64,000 bases of DNA, from the NCBI RefSeq assembly GCF_900103985.1, contig NZ_FNIE01000008.1:372001-436000 (forward strand), written 5' to 3'. A model generated the notes under the pieces. That model was not told where the DNA came from. It saw only the letters and a list, made by a program, of their open reading frames with translations, and did no database searches. This stretch comes from Actinacidiphila guanduensis (GTDB lineage: Bacteria; Actinomycetota; Actinomycetes; Streptomycetales; Streptomycetaceae). This document shows positions 24,533 to 32,899 of this stretch, one piece after another. The position numbers and the translations under genes were made by a program. Positions within the stretch are counted from its first letter, which is position 1. Each line of letters begins with the position of its first letter.

Positions 24533-25309
24533 TCAGCGGCCCGCGCTGCCGAGCGCCTCCTCCAGTACGACGGCGGCCGCGTCCAGGGCGGCGTCCAGGG
24601 CGTCAGGGCCGGAGCCCAGGGAGGCCAGGACCGCGTCCAGGGAGCGCAGCCCGGCCCGCTCCAGCAGCGTCTTCTCGTTCGTGACCCATTCGCCGCGGGC
24701 GGCGAGCACGGCGTGGGCGGCCTGGCACCCGGCCACCGCGACGGCGCCCGCGCACTCGGCGGCCCGGCCCCTGGCCGCGTAGGCCCCGCGGGCGTACCCC
24801 AGGGTCAGCCGCGCCTCGCCCGCCCAGCGCCCGGCGGCCTCCCGCCGCAGCGCAGGCGGGTAGGAGGGGCGGGGCAGGTCGCCGTGCAGGACGCGGTTGA
24901 CCGCCAGTTCGGCGAGGAGGATGTACGTGGGGACGCCGGCGAGGTGGAAGAGCAGGCGCTCCACCGCGAAGCGCCCGTCGCGGGCCTCGGCTCCGACCCG
25001 GTCGACCTCGTCCAGGTCGCGGTAGTGGACGTCGACCGGCCGGCCCTCGATCCGCAGCCAGGCGCCGCCGTTGAAGACGCCGCCGCCCCAGCCGCCGATC
25101 TCCGAGACCTCTCCGGGCCAGCCGAGCGCCCGCAGCGCGGCCGGGTCGAAGGCGCCGCGGTAGTAGACCGCGAAGTCCCAGTCGCTGTCCGGGCGGTGGG
25201 TGCCCGCCGCACGCGAGCCGCCCAGGGCGACCGCCCGCACGCCCGGCAGACCGGCGAGGCGGCCGGCCACATGGGCGGCGAAGGAGGTGTCGTCCATGGC
25301 GGCGGTCAC
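24533..25309 (-). CDS. Nucleotidyltransferase-fold protein (DUF4037/AadA-like)
   Basis: A 258-residue protein. Near its start VRAVALGGSRAAGTHRPDSDWDFAVYY is the pol-beta nucleotidyltransferase motif GS-x10-DxD, with both aspartates present. WLRIEGRPVDVHYRDLDEV supplies the third acidic strand. The remainder (about 110-258) is helical, like the C-terminal domain of aminoglycoside adenylyltransferases and minimal nucleotidyltransferases. It could adenylylate a small molecule or a protein. GTG 25309 overlaps the TetR stop codon in a GTGA, so translation is coupled; ATG 25297 is the alternative. Its partner in the operon is the TetR regulator, so it may be that regulator's target. Confidence 0.8.
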   Translation of the reverse strand: MTAAMDDTSFAAHVAGRLAGLPGVRAVALGGSRAAGTHRPDSDWDFAVYYRGAFDPAALRALGWPGEVSEIGGWGGGVFNGGAWLRIEGRPVDVHYRDLDEVDRVGAEARDGRFAVERLLFHLAGVPTYILLAELAVNRVLHGDLPRPSYPPALRREAAGRWAGEARLTLGYARGAYAARGRAAECAGAVAVAGCQAAHAVLAARGEWVTNEKTLLERAGLRSLDAVLASLGSGPDALDAALDAAAVVLEEALGSAGR

Positions 25310-25875
25310 GTGAGCAGGGAGGTCAGGGCCGCCTCGGCGATCTGCGCGGCCTGCGGCGGGTCGATGGGGGCGTGGCCGGTCAGCATCCGGAAGACGATGG
25401 GGCCGAAGAGCACATCGATCGCCACCTGGGGGTCGATGTCGGGGCGGACCTGGCCGCGGTCCAGGCCGCGCTGCCACAGCACCCGGACGGCCTCCTGGCG
25501 GCCGTTCAGGAAGCGCTCGCGCAGCAGGCGGGCGGCCAGCGGGTCGGAGGAGGTCTGGGCCAGCAGCTGGGCGAAGATCCGCCCGGCCGGACTGGCGTAG
25601 AAGGCGGCCACCCGGCGGGCCTGCTCGGTGAGGTCGCCGCGGGCGCTGCCGGTGTCGGGCAGCGGCACCGTCTCGGCCATCATGGCGGCGAAGGCGTCGA
25701 TGGCCACGGCCGTGCGGTTGGCCCAGTGCTTGTAGATCGTCGCCTTGCTCACCCCCGAACGGGCGTTGATGGCGTCCACCGTGGCCGCGGGCAGGCCCCC
25801 CTCGGCGAGCAGCGCGGCCGTGGCGTCGAGCACGGCGGCCCGCACGCGGGCGCTGCGGGTCACGGGCGTGGTCAT
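25306..25875 (-). CDS. TetR-family transcriptional regulator
   Basis: A 189-residue TetR protein. Residues about 8-55 form the HTH domain (RAAVLDATAALLAEGGLPAA, then ARSGVSKATIYKHWANRTAV). The C-terminal ligand domain includes FAQLLAQTSSDPLAARLLRERF and the dimer helix VAIDVLFGPIVFRMLTGHAPID, typical of the TetR_C_11-like group. The start, ATG 25875, follows CAGGAG by eight bases. It is the first gene in a two-gene operon with the nucleotidyltransferase gene. The ligand is unknown. Confidence 0.9.
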   Translation of the reverse strand: MTTPVTRSARVRAAVLDATAALLAEGGLPAATVDAINARSGVSKATIYKHWANRTAVAIDAFAAMMAETVPLPDTGSARGDLTEQARRVAAFYASPAGRIFAQLLAQTSSDPLAARLLRERFLNGRQEAVRVLWQRGLDRGQVRPDIDPQVAIDVLFGPIVFRMLTGHAPIDPPQAAQIAEAALTSLLT

Positions 25876-26085
25876 CGGGACTCCTGAGGGTCGTCGCCGG
25901 CTCCGCCGCACTATACGTTCACTCCACCGCGCGGCACCCCTCCCCGCGGCCGACCCGCCGCCGGGGGCACGGGGCCACCCGATACAATGGCGGCACGCGG
26001 ACGCCCGTTGCGGCGCCGCCACGGCGGTGGGGCCCGCCGTTCCCGAACCGCGGCGAGGGTGCCGCCAACGGTCCCTGCTTGCGCA

Positions 26086-26126
26086 GCACGCCACCTGCCC
26101 GGCCCGACAGCCGGTGGCAGGCGTGC
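26086..26126 (+). promoter_or_regulatory. Stem-loop in the leader of the crcB pair
   Basis: GCACGCC (26086-26092) plus TGCC (26096-26099) pair with GGCAGGCGTGC (26116-26126), an 11-bp stem with a three-base bulge; inside, GCCACC can pair instead with GGTGGC, giving two exclusive folds. It lies 28 bases before the GTG of crcB. Upstream, TACAAT at 25983-25988 would serve as a -10. Fluoride riboswitch conserved bases are not seen, so this is only a candidate control structure. Confidence 0.35.
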
Positions 26127-26153
26127 CGTCCCCAGCGAGTAGGAGAGATCCGC

Positions 26154-26645
26154 GTGTCCGAGCCCCGGCCGCCGCTTGCGGAAGAACCCGTCGACTCCGA
26201 CGTCGACCTGCACGTACCCGAGCAGCGCGCCGAGTTCCGGCCGCACGCCGCCCCCGTGATCGCCGCCGTGGCCGTCGGCGGCGCGATCGGCGCCTGCGGC
26301 CGCTACGGGGCGGGGCTGCTCTGGCCGACCGCCGCCGGCGCCTTCCCGTGGACGACACTGCTGGTCAACGCGGTCGGCTGCGCCGTCATCGGCGTGTTCA
26401 TGGTGCTGATCACCGACGTGTTCACCGCGCACCGGCTGCTGCGGCCGTTCTTCGGCACCGGGGTGCTCGGCGGCTTCACCACCTTCTCCACCTACGCCAA
26501 CGACATCCGCGCGCTGATCGACGGCGGCCACCCGCGCACCGCGCTCGCCTACCTCGCGCTCACCCTGGTGGCCGCCCTCGCGGCGGTCTGGGCGGGCGCC
26601 ACCGCGACCCGCCTGCTCGTCACCGCCGCCCGGAGGCCGCGATGA
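26154..26645 (+). CDS. crcB: Fluoride efflux channel subunit CrcB/FEX (first copy)
   Basis: A 163-residue membrane protein starting at GTG 26154 behind AGGAGA. After an acidic 35-residue N terminus come four helices with the CrcB/Fluc hallmarks: GGAIGACGRYGAGLL in helix 1, FPWTTLLVNAVGCAVIG in helix 2 (the conserved Asn), and GVLGGFTTFSTYANDI in the helix 3 break (the Phe-box and sodium-site Thr). It forms an exporter of fluoride from the cytosol. The adjacent second copy overlaps by 4 bases; paired crcB genes usually give antiparallel heterodimers with opposite topology. Confidence 0.93.
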   Translation: MSEPRPPLAEEPVDSDVDLHVPEQRAEFRPHAAPVIAAVAVGGAIGACGRYGAGLLWPTAAGAFPWTTLLVNAVGCAVIGVFMVLITDVFTAHRLLRPFFGTGVLGGFTTFSTYANDIRALIDGGHPRTALAYLALTLVAALAAVWAGATATRLLVTAARRPR

Positions 26646-27016
26646 ACTGGCTGCTGGTCGTCCTCGGTGCCATGGTCGGCGCCCCCCTGCGCTACCTCAC
26701 CGACCGCGCCGTGCAGGCCCGGCACGACACCGTCTTCCCCTGGGGCACCTTCGCGGTCAACGTCGCGGGCTGCGCCGTCCTCGGTCTGCTGGCCGGCGCC
26801 GCCACCGAGGGCGCCGCCTCCTCGCACGTGCAGCTCCTGCTGGGCACCGGGCTCTGCGGCGCCCTGACCACCTACTCCACCTTCTCCTACGAGACGCTGC
26901 GGCTCGCCGAGGACGGCGCGCGCTTCTACGCCGCCGCGAACATCGTGGGCAGCCTGGCCGCCGGGCTCGGCTCGGCCTTCTTCGGCGCGACCCTGGCCCA
27001 GGCGATCTGGGGCTGA
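26642..27016 (+). CDS. crcB: Fluoride efflux channel subunit CrcB/FEX (second copy)
   Basis: A 124-residue protein with four membrane helices and no N-terminal extension: GAMVGAPLRYLTDRAV in helix 1, FPWGTFAVNVAGCAVLG in helix 2 and GLCGALTTYSTFSYET in the helix 3 break. These keep the Asn, Phe/Tyr and Thr-Ser residues of the fluoride pore. The ATG at 26642 overlaps the first crcB stop (ATGA), so the two subunits are made together. The 3' end is only 19 bases from that of the convergent NmrA-like gene. Confidence 0.93.
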   Translation: MNWLLVVLGAMVGAPLRYLTDRAVQARHDTVFPWGTFAVNVAGCAVLGLLAGAATEGAASSHVQLLLGTGLCGALTTYSTFSYETLRLAEDGARFYAAANIVGSLAAGLGSAFFGATLAQAIWG

Positions 27017-27035
27017 GCCCCCGCGGCGGGCCGTC

Positions 27036-27776
27036 TCAGCGCTCCTCGGCCAGCCACTCGGTGAAGGTCTGCCGGGCGCGGGCACCGGGGGAGGTCGGCA
27101 GCAGGGCGCCCTCGGCGACGGCCCGGCCCGCCGCGCCCGGCAGCGGCAGGGCCAGCACCCGGCGGCGCGACCCGCGCGCCCGCAGCAGGCGGCGGGCCAT
27201 GTCGGGCACGTCCTCCATGCGCGGCCCCGCGAGCTCCGGCGCCCGGCCCAGCGGCGGGCCGACCGCGAGTTCGGCGAGGACCGCGGCGGCCTCCCGCGCC
27301 GCCACCGGCTGGGAGCGCATTTTCGGCACCACCGCGATCGGGCCCGGCACGGCGTCCACCACCTGGGCGGCGAACTCGTGGAACTGCGTGGCCCGCAGCA
27401 GCGTCCAGGGCACCCGGCCCGCCGCCACCAGCTGCTCCTGGCGCACCTTGCCCTCGTAGTAGCCCATCCGCACCCGGTCCGCGCCCACGATCGACAGCGC
27501 CACATGGTGCTGGACCCCCGCCCGCATCTCGGCCGCCAGCAGGGTGCGGCCCGCGGTGTCGAAGAAGCCCACGGCCGCGCGGCGCGAGGTCGTCTTGACG
27601 TTGGTCACGTCGATCACGGCCGCGACCGACTCCAGCGCCGCGTCCAGGCCGCCGCCGGTGAGCACGTCCACGCCTGCGGAACGGGCCAGCACCACCGGTT
27701 CGTGGCCGAGCGCCGCAAGGGACGCCACCACGTACCGCCCGACCACGCCGGTCCCGCCGGCCACCGCCACCCGCAT
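27036..27776 (-). CDS. NAD(P)-binding NmrA/SDR-like protein
   Basis: A 246-residue protein. MRVAVAGGTGVVGRYVVASLAALGHEPVVLARS is an atypical-SDR Rossmann start with the GGTGxxG dinucleotide motif. Next come AVIDVTNVKTT, HHVALSIVGADR, YYEGKVRQEQLV (the YxxxK pair) and WTLLRATQFHEFA, typical of the NmrA/SDR_a5 group, which includes redox sensors, epimerases and quinone oxidoreductases. The start ATG 27776 has GGGAG directly upstream. Enzymatic role unknown. It is divergent from the protein kinase gene, with a spacer of 479 bases. Confidence 0.85.
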   Translation of the reverse strand: MRVAVAGGTGVVGRYVVASLAALGHEPVVLARSAGVDVLTGGGLDAALESVAAVIDVTNVKTTSRRAAVGFFDTAGRTLLAAEMRAGVQHHVALSIVGADRVRMGYYEGKVRQEQLVAAGRVPWTLLRATQFHEFAAQVVDAVPGPIAVVPKMRSQPVAAREAAAVLAELAVGPPLGRAPELAGPRMEDVPDMARRLLRARGSRRRVLALPLPGAAGRAVAEGALLPTSPGARARQTFTEWLAEER

Positions 27777-28255
27777 CTCCCGCTCCTCTCGCCGTGCGCC
27801 GTGAGCCGTCCCCACCGCGCGCAGTGCCCGCGGTGCCTGGTTGCCGGGCGGCAGGCGCCGGGGGCGCCGCGCTGCTCGTCGCAGTCGGCCATGGGCGGTG
27901 TCGTCCCTTGCGTCCGTTCGCGGACTGGCGGGCCGCCGCCGCCCGCGCACGTGCAGTATCACCCAGTGTGTCCGGGAATTCCCGACGCGGCGGCGGGGTG
28001 TCGGCGCCATCGGTGCCCGCACACCGGAAGGGGCGCGGGCACGCCGGCGCGCGGCCGGCCGGGTGCTGCGGTCTCCGCCCGCTGGGTCACACCGTCGGCT
28101 GCGACCCGGGCACATCCGCCAGGCGGGCGGCAGACGCCCGCGCACCCCTTCCGCGCGCCGGCCGCGCGGGACCGCCGCGGAGTGGGGCGGAACGCCCTGT
28201 CCCCGTCCTGTCGAACCCGGCCATACTGGGTGCGGGGAAGCACCGGGGAGCAGCG
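27777..28255. other. Intergenic region, 479 bases, with palindrome CGGGAATTCCCG
   Basis: No credible gene is seen; open frames here are Arg/Pro-rich and lack ribosome sites. A perfect 12-base palindrome CGGGAATTCCCG lies at 27973-27984, about midway, and could be an operator. Next to the kinase gene, CATACT near 28222 is a weak -10 candidate. This is a divergent control region. Confidence 0.4.
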
Positions 28256-30577
28256 ATGAGCACGGGGGCGGCGGCGCTGATGGCGGCTGGGCAACGGCAG
28301 GAACACCAGGAGTACCAAGGACACCAGGAGCACCACGGAGACCGGCCGGGGCCCGGGGAAGCGGGCGGCAGCGGGCGGCCGGCCGGCAGCGGCGGGCACG
28401 CGGCGGCGCAGGACGGGAACGACGGCACCGCCCTGATCCAGGGCCGCTACCGGCTGCACGAGCTGATCGGCCGCGGCGGCATGGGCGAGGTGTGGCGCGC
28501 GCTGGACGAGTCGCTGGGCCGCAGGGTCGCCGTGAAGTGCCTCAAACCGCTCGGCCACTCCGGTGACGCCGGCTTCACCCGCATCCTGCAGGAGCGGTTC
28601 CGGCGCGAGGCCCGGGTCGCCGCCGCCCTCCAGCACCGGGGCATCACGGTGGTGCACGACTTCGGCGAGCACGACGGGCTGCTCTTCCTGGTGATGGAGC
28701 TGCTCGACGGCCGCAACCTGCTGCAGGTCCTGGACGACGCCCGGCGCCGGCCGCTGCCCGTCCCGGACATCACCGACATCGCCGAGCAGGTCGCGGCCGC
28801 CCTGGCGTACACCCACGGCCAAGGTGTCGTGCACCGCGACCTGAAGCCGGCGAACATCATCCGGCTCACCGACGGCGCGGTGAAGATCTGCGACTTCGGC
28901 ATCGCCCGGCTCGGCCACGACATCGGCTTCACCTCGCGGCTGACCGGGACCGGCGTCGCCATGGGCACCCCGCACTACATGTCGCCCGAGCAGATCGGCA
29001 ACTCCGAGGTGGACGAGCGCAGCGACCTGTACTCGCTGGGCTGCGTGCTGTACGAACTGGCCACCGGGCGGCCGCCGTTCGACCAGGACGACGCCTGGTC
29101 GGTGCTGGTCGCCCACCGCGACACCGAGCCGGTGCCGCCGTCCGCCGAGCGGCCCGGGCTGCCGCCCGAACTGGAGCGGCTCATCCTCGACCTGCTCGCC
29201 AAGGACCCCGACGATCGCCCGCAGGACGCGGCCGACGTCGCGGGACGGCTCAAGGCGATGCGGGCGGCGGCAAGCGTCACCGCGCTGCCCGCCCCGCCGG
29301 CCGCGCCGCTGCCCGAGTGGGCCCGCACCCTTGCCACCGGCCCGGCGGCCCGCCCTGCCCGCTCCGCCGCCAAGGCCGCGCACCACGAGCTGACCGGTGC
29401 CTGGTCCACCCGCACGGTCACCCCCTCCGCCGACCCGGGCGCGCTCGCCGCACTCGACGCGCGGCAGGCAGAGGCGGCCGACCTCGGCCGGATCGGCAAC
29501 TGGCAGGAGTCCTACGAGCTGCACATCGCCGTCGCCACCGACCGCGACCGCGCCCAGGGCACCGAGCACCCCGGCACTCTGGCCGCGCGCTACGAGGCGG
29601 CCCACTGCCTGACCATGCTCGGCCGCACCGACGAGGCCCTGCGCCTGTACGCCTATGTCGCCGAGGTACGTGGCAGGGTGCTCGGCCCCGACCACCCCGA
29701 CACCCTGGCGGCCAGGCACGAGGCGGCCTACGCGCTCGGCACCCTGGGACGCCACCTGGAGGCGCACCGGGAGTTCTCCGCAGTGCTGGCCGCCCGCGAG
29801 CGCACGGTGGGCCCCGACCACCCCGACACCCTGCACTGCAAACACAACCTGGCCTACAACCTCGGGCAGTTGGGCCGCGCCGCCGAGGCGTACACCACCG
29901 CGGTCGAGGTGGCCGACGCCCGCTCCCGCGTGCTGGGCCCCGAGCACACCGACACCCTGGGCACCCGCTTCGAGGTGGGCTTCACGCTCGGGCAGGCCGG
30001 GCGCTGGGCGGAGGCCCTGGACACCTACCGCGAGGTCGCCGCCCTGCGCGCCCGGGTGCTCGGCGCCGAGCACCCCGAGACGCTGGCCGCCCGCTACGAG
30101 ACCGGCATCTGCCTCGGCCGGCTGGGCCGCACCGAAGAGGCGCTGGCCCTCTACGAGGAACTGGTCGCCCTCCTGACCCGCACGGCGGGCTCCGCCGACG
30201 AGGAGACGCTGCGGGCCCGCCAGGCGCTCGGCGTGAACCTCGGCCGGCGCGGCCACTGGGACCGGGCGCTCGCCGAGGCCCGCGACGTGGCGGCCATCCG
30301 CGAGCGCGTCCTGGGCGCCAACCATCCCGACACGCTGGTCAGCAAGCGCGAGACGGCGGTCTGCCTGGGCTGGCTGGGCCGCTGGGCCGAGGCGCTGACC
30401 GCCTACCGCGAGGTCGCCACCGCCCGCGAGGCTCTCTTCGGCCCCGACCACCCCGACACCCTCACCTCCCGCAACGACGAGGCCCGCTGCCTGGAACACC
30501 TGGGCCGCACCGCGGAGGCGCAGGCCCTCTACCGCCGGGTCGCCGCCCACGCCGCGGACGGCCCGGAATCCCTGTAG
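28256..30577 (+). CDS. Soluble Ser/Thr protein kinase with C-terminal TPR-like array
   Basis: A 773-residue protein starting at ATG 28256 behind GGGGAG. Residues 1-60 are disordered, with a Gln/Glu/His repeat (QEHQEYQGHQEHHGD). Residues about 63-330 are a PknB-type kinase: GRGGMGEVW glycine loop, RRVAVKCLK lysine, HRDLKPANII catalytic loop, DFGIARL, and GTPHYMSPEQ activation end; all key residues are present. No membrane helix or PASTA domain follows. Instead residues about 400-765 hold eight 42-residue units, each with HPDTLAAR...LGRxxEAL...GPD, like kinesin-light-chain TPRs. The kinase likely binds protein partners through this array and phosphorylates them in the cytosol. Confidence 0.92.
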   Translation: MSTGAAALMAAGQRQEHQEYQGHQEHHGDRPGPGEAGGSGRPAGSGGHAAAQDGNDGTALIQGRYRLHELIGRGGMGEVWRALDESLGRRVAVKCLKPLGHSGDAGFTRILQERFRREARVAAALQHRGITVVHDFGEHDGLLFLVMELLDGRNLLQVLDDARRRPLPVPDITDIAEQVAAALAYTHGQGVVHRDLKPANIIRLTDGAVKICDFGIARLGHDIGFTSRLTGTGVAMGTPHYMSPEQIGNSEVDERSDLYSLGCVLYELATGRPPFDQDDAWSVLVAHRDTEPVPPSAERPGLPPELERLILDLLAKDPDDRPQDAADVAGRLKAMRAAASVTALPAPPAAPLPEWARTLATGPAARPARSAAKAAHHELTGAWSTRTVTPSADPGALAALDARQAEAADLGRIGNWQESYELHIAVATDRDRAQGTEHPGTLAARYEAAHCLTMLGRTDEALRLYAYVAEVRGRVLGPDHPDTLAARHEAAYALGTLGRHLEAHREFSAVLAARERTVGPDHPDTLHCKHNLAYNLGQLGRAAEAYTTAVEVADARSRVLGPEHTDTLGTRFEVGFTLGQAGRWAEALDTYREVAALRARVLGAEHPETLAARYETGICLGRLGRTEEALALYEELVALLTRTAGSADEETLRARQALGVNLGRRGHWDRALAEARDVAAIRERVLGANHPDTLVSKRETAVCLGWLGRWAEALTAYREVATAREALFGPDHPDTLTSRNDEARCLEHLGRTAEAQALYRRVAAHAADGPESL

Positions 30578-30590
30578 CCGCACCTCGCCG

Positions 30591-30712
30591 CCATGGCGTC
30601 CAGGCGTACCTGGCATCCATGGCGCCCAGGTGGAACTGGGGTCCATGGTGCCCAGCGGCCATGGTGCCCAGGCGGACCCCGCCGCCATGGATGCCAGGTG
30701 ATGCCCGCAGCG
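30591..30712 (+). repeat. 26-bp minisatellite built on CCATGG
   Basis: CCATGG occurs at 30591, 30617, 30643, 30659 and 30685. Three of the four steps are exactly 26 bases and one is 16. The unit reads roughly CCATGGYGCCCAGG followed by YGGAMCYGGSRT. It fills the 180-base gap between the kinase and the hydrolase genes and is not translated in any likely gene. Confidence 0.85.
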
Positions 30713-30743
30713 AACACAGCTGCCCGGGCGGCGGGCCCGCCGG

Positions 30744-30749
30744 TAGCGT
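30744..30749 (+). promoter_or_regulatory. -10 element TAGCGT, probable leaderless transcript
   Basis: TAGCGT (30744-30749) lies seven bases before ATG 30757, without a ribosome site between. It is directly downstream of the 26-bp repeats. Confidence 0.4.
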
Positions 30750-30756
30750 CGGCCGC

Positions 30757-31467
30757 ATGGGCGAGGTGCGGACCTTCGAGGTCGCCGGGGTGCGGTTGGT
30801 GGCCGAGGCGTGCGGGCCGGCGGGCGGCCCCGTCGTCCTGCTGCTGCACGCGCTCGGCGAGAGCCGCGCCTCCTGGGCGGCGGTCGCCCGGGGGCTGGCC
30901 GACGACGGGTGGCGGACCTGGGCGGTGGACCTGCGCGGCCACGGCGACAGCGCACACCCCGGCACGTACACCTTCGAGGAGATGCGCGACGACCTCCTCG
31001 GCCTTCTGGACGCCCTGGGCACCCGCAGCGCTGTGATCGTGGCCCACTCGATGGGCACCGTGCCGGCCTCATTGGTCGCCATGGAGCGCCCGCACGCGGT
31101 GGCGCGGCTGGTGCTGGAGGAGGGCCCGCTGCCCTTCCCCGCCGAACCGCCGCGGCCGGTGCCCACCGGCCCCGAGGGGCCCACGCCGTACGACTGGCGG
31201 GTGGTGCGCGACGTCGCTCGCCAGCGCAACGCGCCGCCCGCACACCACTGGGAGGGCCTGGCCGCCATCACCGCGCCCACCCTGCTGATCGCCGGCGGCC
31301 CCGCCAGCCACCTGCGGCAGGACCAGCTCGCCCAGGTGGCCGCCCGCATCCCCGGCGCCCGCCTCACCACCATCGAGGCCGGCCACATGGTGCACGACGA
31401 GCGCCCGGCGCCCTTCCTGGCCGCCGTCCGGGACTTCCTCGGCGCGCCGCCCTGCGTCAGCGGGTGA
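30757..31467 (+). CDS. Alpha/beta hydrolase
   Basis: A 236-residue enzyme of the alpha/beta hydrolase fold. VVLLLHALGESRASW gives the oxyanion strand, AVDLRGHGDSAHPG the second block, AVIVAHSMGTVPAS the nucleophile Ser, APTLLIAGGPASHL the acid region and IEAGHMVHDERPAPF the catalytic His. Intact, unlike the broken one at 2034. The acid position looks atypical (no clear Asp in GGPASHL), and the substrate is not inferable. Its stop lies 11 bases inside the 3' end of the convergent kinase-like gene. Confidence 0.87.
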   Translation: MGEVRTFEVAGVRLVAEACGPAGGPVVLLLHALGESRASWAAVARGLADDGWRTWAVDLRGHGDSAHPGTYTFEEMRDDLLGLLDALGTRSAVIVAHSMGTVPASLVAMERPHAVARLVLEEGPLPFPAEPPRPVPTGPEGPTPYDWRVVRDVARQRNAPPAHHWEGLAAITAPTLLIAGGPASHLRQDQLAQVAARIPGARLTTIEAGHMVHDERPAPFLAAVRDFLGAPPCVSG

Positions 31468-31993
31468 CGCGGGCCGCGACGAGGGCGGCGCACTGCGCGG
31501 TGGAGAAGCGGCCGCTGTCCACCTCCAGGTCGTAGCGGACACCGCGGTGCACCAGGTCGGCCTGCAGGCGGGCCATCCCGGCGGTGCGGTCGCCCCTGGC
31601 CGCCTCCCTCGCGGCGGCCACGTCGGGGTCGCAGCGCACCCCCACCCACAGCACGTCGAGGCCGGCCAGGGCGCCCTGCCAGCGGGCCTGCGAGGCGGGG
31701 CCGCCGAGGAAGACCTCGTCGATCACCAGGCGGGCGCCCGCGCGGGCGAGTGCGGCCATGCCCTGCGCCCAGGCGTCGTCCAGCCGGCGGTAGTCCGCGC
31801 CCGGCACCACCTGGCCGCCGGAGCCGAAGGCGATCCCGCCGTCCGAGCCGCGCATTCGCGCCGGGAGGGCGTCGACCAGCGTGTCGGTGCCGAAGGTGAG
31901 CCACGGCTCGGGGAGCGTGTCCTGCAGGGCGCGCGCGAGGGTCGACTTGCCCGCGCTCGACCCGCCGTTGAGAAGGATCACCTGAGTGGGCAT
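31457..31993 (-). CDS. Chloramphenicol-phosphotransferase-like (CPT) P-loop kinase
   Basis: A 178-residue P-loop kinase: VILLNGGSSAGKSTLARALQ (Walker A), FGTDTLVDALPARMRG (substrate Asp region), ARLVIDEVFLGGP and LWVGVRCDPDVAAAREAARGDRTAGMARLQADLVHRGVRYDLEVDS. This is the CPT family of Streptomyces venezuelae, which phosphorylates chloramphenicol at its primary hydroxyl. Many members have other small-molecule substrates, so resistance should not be assumed. The start, ATG 31993, lies 35 bases from the divergent endonuclease-family gene; the two share a short control region. Confidence 0.87.
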   Translation of the reverse strand: MPTQVILLNGGSSAGKSTLARALQDTLPEPWLTFGTDTLVDALPARMRGSDGGIAFGSGGQVVPGADYRRLDDAWAQGMAALARAGARLVIDEVFLGGPASQARWQGALAGLDVLWVGVRCDPDVAAAREAARGDRTAGMARLQADLVHRGVRYDLEVDSGRFSTAQCAALVAARVTR

Positions 31994-32028
31994 CCGGTCA
32001 CCGTAGGCGCGGCGAAGGGAGGCGGCCA

Positions 32029-32877
32029 GTGGATATCGGCCCGAGCGTGCGGGTGATGACCTGGAACCTGTGGTGGCGGTTCGGCGACTGGCGGCGGCGC
32101 CGGGAGGCGATCGTGCGCACCCTGGCGGACGAGCGGCCCGACGTGCTGGGCCTGCAGGAGGTGTGGGCGCAGGACGGCGGGGAGAACCTGGCGGGGTGGC
32201 TCGCCGAGCGGCTCGGGATGCACTGGGTCTTCTCGCGCTCACCGGTGCAGGAGCGCTGGCACGCGCGCAACGGCGGCGACACCGCTGTGGACGTCGGTGT
32301 CGCCGTGCTCAGCCGGCACCCGGTCCTGGAGACCGCCGAGCGCCGGCTGCCGACCGCGCCCGGCTTCCGCGACGACGGCAAGACCGCCCTGCACGCCCTG
32401 GTCGACATCCCCGGCGGCCCGCTGCCCTTCTTCACCACGCACCTGAACCCGGGCTCGGGGGAGTCGGCGGTGCGCTGCGCGCAGGTCCGGGAGCTGGCCG
32501 CCTTCGTCGCCGAGCGCGCCGGCGGCCCCTTCCCGCCGGTGGTCACCGGCGACTTCAACGCCGAGCCGGACTTCGACGAGATGCGGCTGCTGTGCGGCTA
32601 CAAGACCGCGCCCGCCGCGCCCGGCCTGGTCCTGCTGGACGCCTGGCGGTTCGCCGATCCCACGCTGCCGCAGGGCACCTGGGACGTCGCCCACGAGGAC
32701 GCGGTCGGCTTCGGCCTGCTGCCTTCTTGCGTGGACTACGTCCTGGTCGGCCCGCCGGGGCCGGACGGGCAGGGCCGCATCCGCGGCGCCCGCCGCGCGG
32801 CCGCCGTCCCGGTCGACGGCGTCCACGCCTCCGATCACGCGGCTGTTGTCGCGGACCTCGCCCTGTCCCACGGCTGA
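32029..32877 (+). CDS. Endonuclease/exonuclease/phosphatase family protein
   Basis: A 282-residue enzyme starting at GTG 32029 behind AGGGAGG. The fold markers are in order: MTWNLWWRF (first catalytic Asn), DVLGLQEVWAQ (metal-binding Glu), FFTTHLNPGSG (His), VVTGDFNAEPDFDEM (Asp-Asn) and the C-terminal HASDHAAVVADL (Asp-His). All catalytic residues of the DNase I/Mg-dependent phosphodiesterase fold are present. There is no signal peptide, so it acts inside the cell. Substrates in this family range from DNA to inositol phosphates and sphingomyelin; none can be chosen here. Confidence 0.88.
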   Translation: MDIGPSVRVMTWNLWWRFGDWRRRREAIVRTLADERPDVLGLQEVWAQDGGENLAGWLAERLGMHWVFSRSPVQERWHARNGGDTAVDVGVAVLSRHPVLETAERRLPTAPGFRDDGKTALHALVDIPGGPLPFFTTHLNPGSGESAVRCAQVRELAAFVAERAGGPFPPVVTGDFNAEPDFDEMRLLCGYKTAPAAPGLVLLDAWRFADPTLPQGTWDVAHEDAVGFGLLPSCVDYVLVGPPGPDGQGRIRGARRAAAVPVDGVHASDHAAVVADLALSHG

Positions 32878-32899
32878 CCCCGGCGGCCGTCGGGCGGCG

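Noticed and set aside
25980..26150. Fluoride riboswitch before crcB
   Set aside because: The conserved aptamer bases are not visible; only a generic stem-loop is seen.
27959..31243. A 1094-codon minus-strand frame opposite the TPR kinase
   Set aside because: Gly/Val/Arg-rich shadow; the plus strand encodes all kinase motifs and the TPR units.
31457..31993. Proven chloramphenicol resistance gene
   Set aside because: Only the family is supported; the substrate cannot be read from the sequence.
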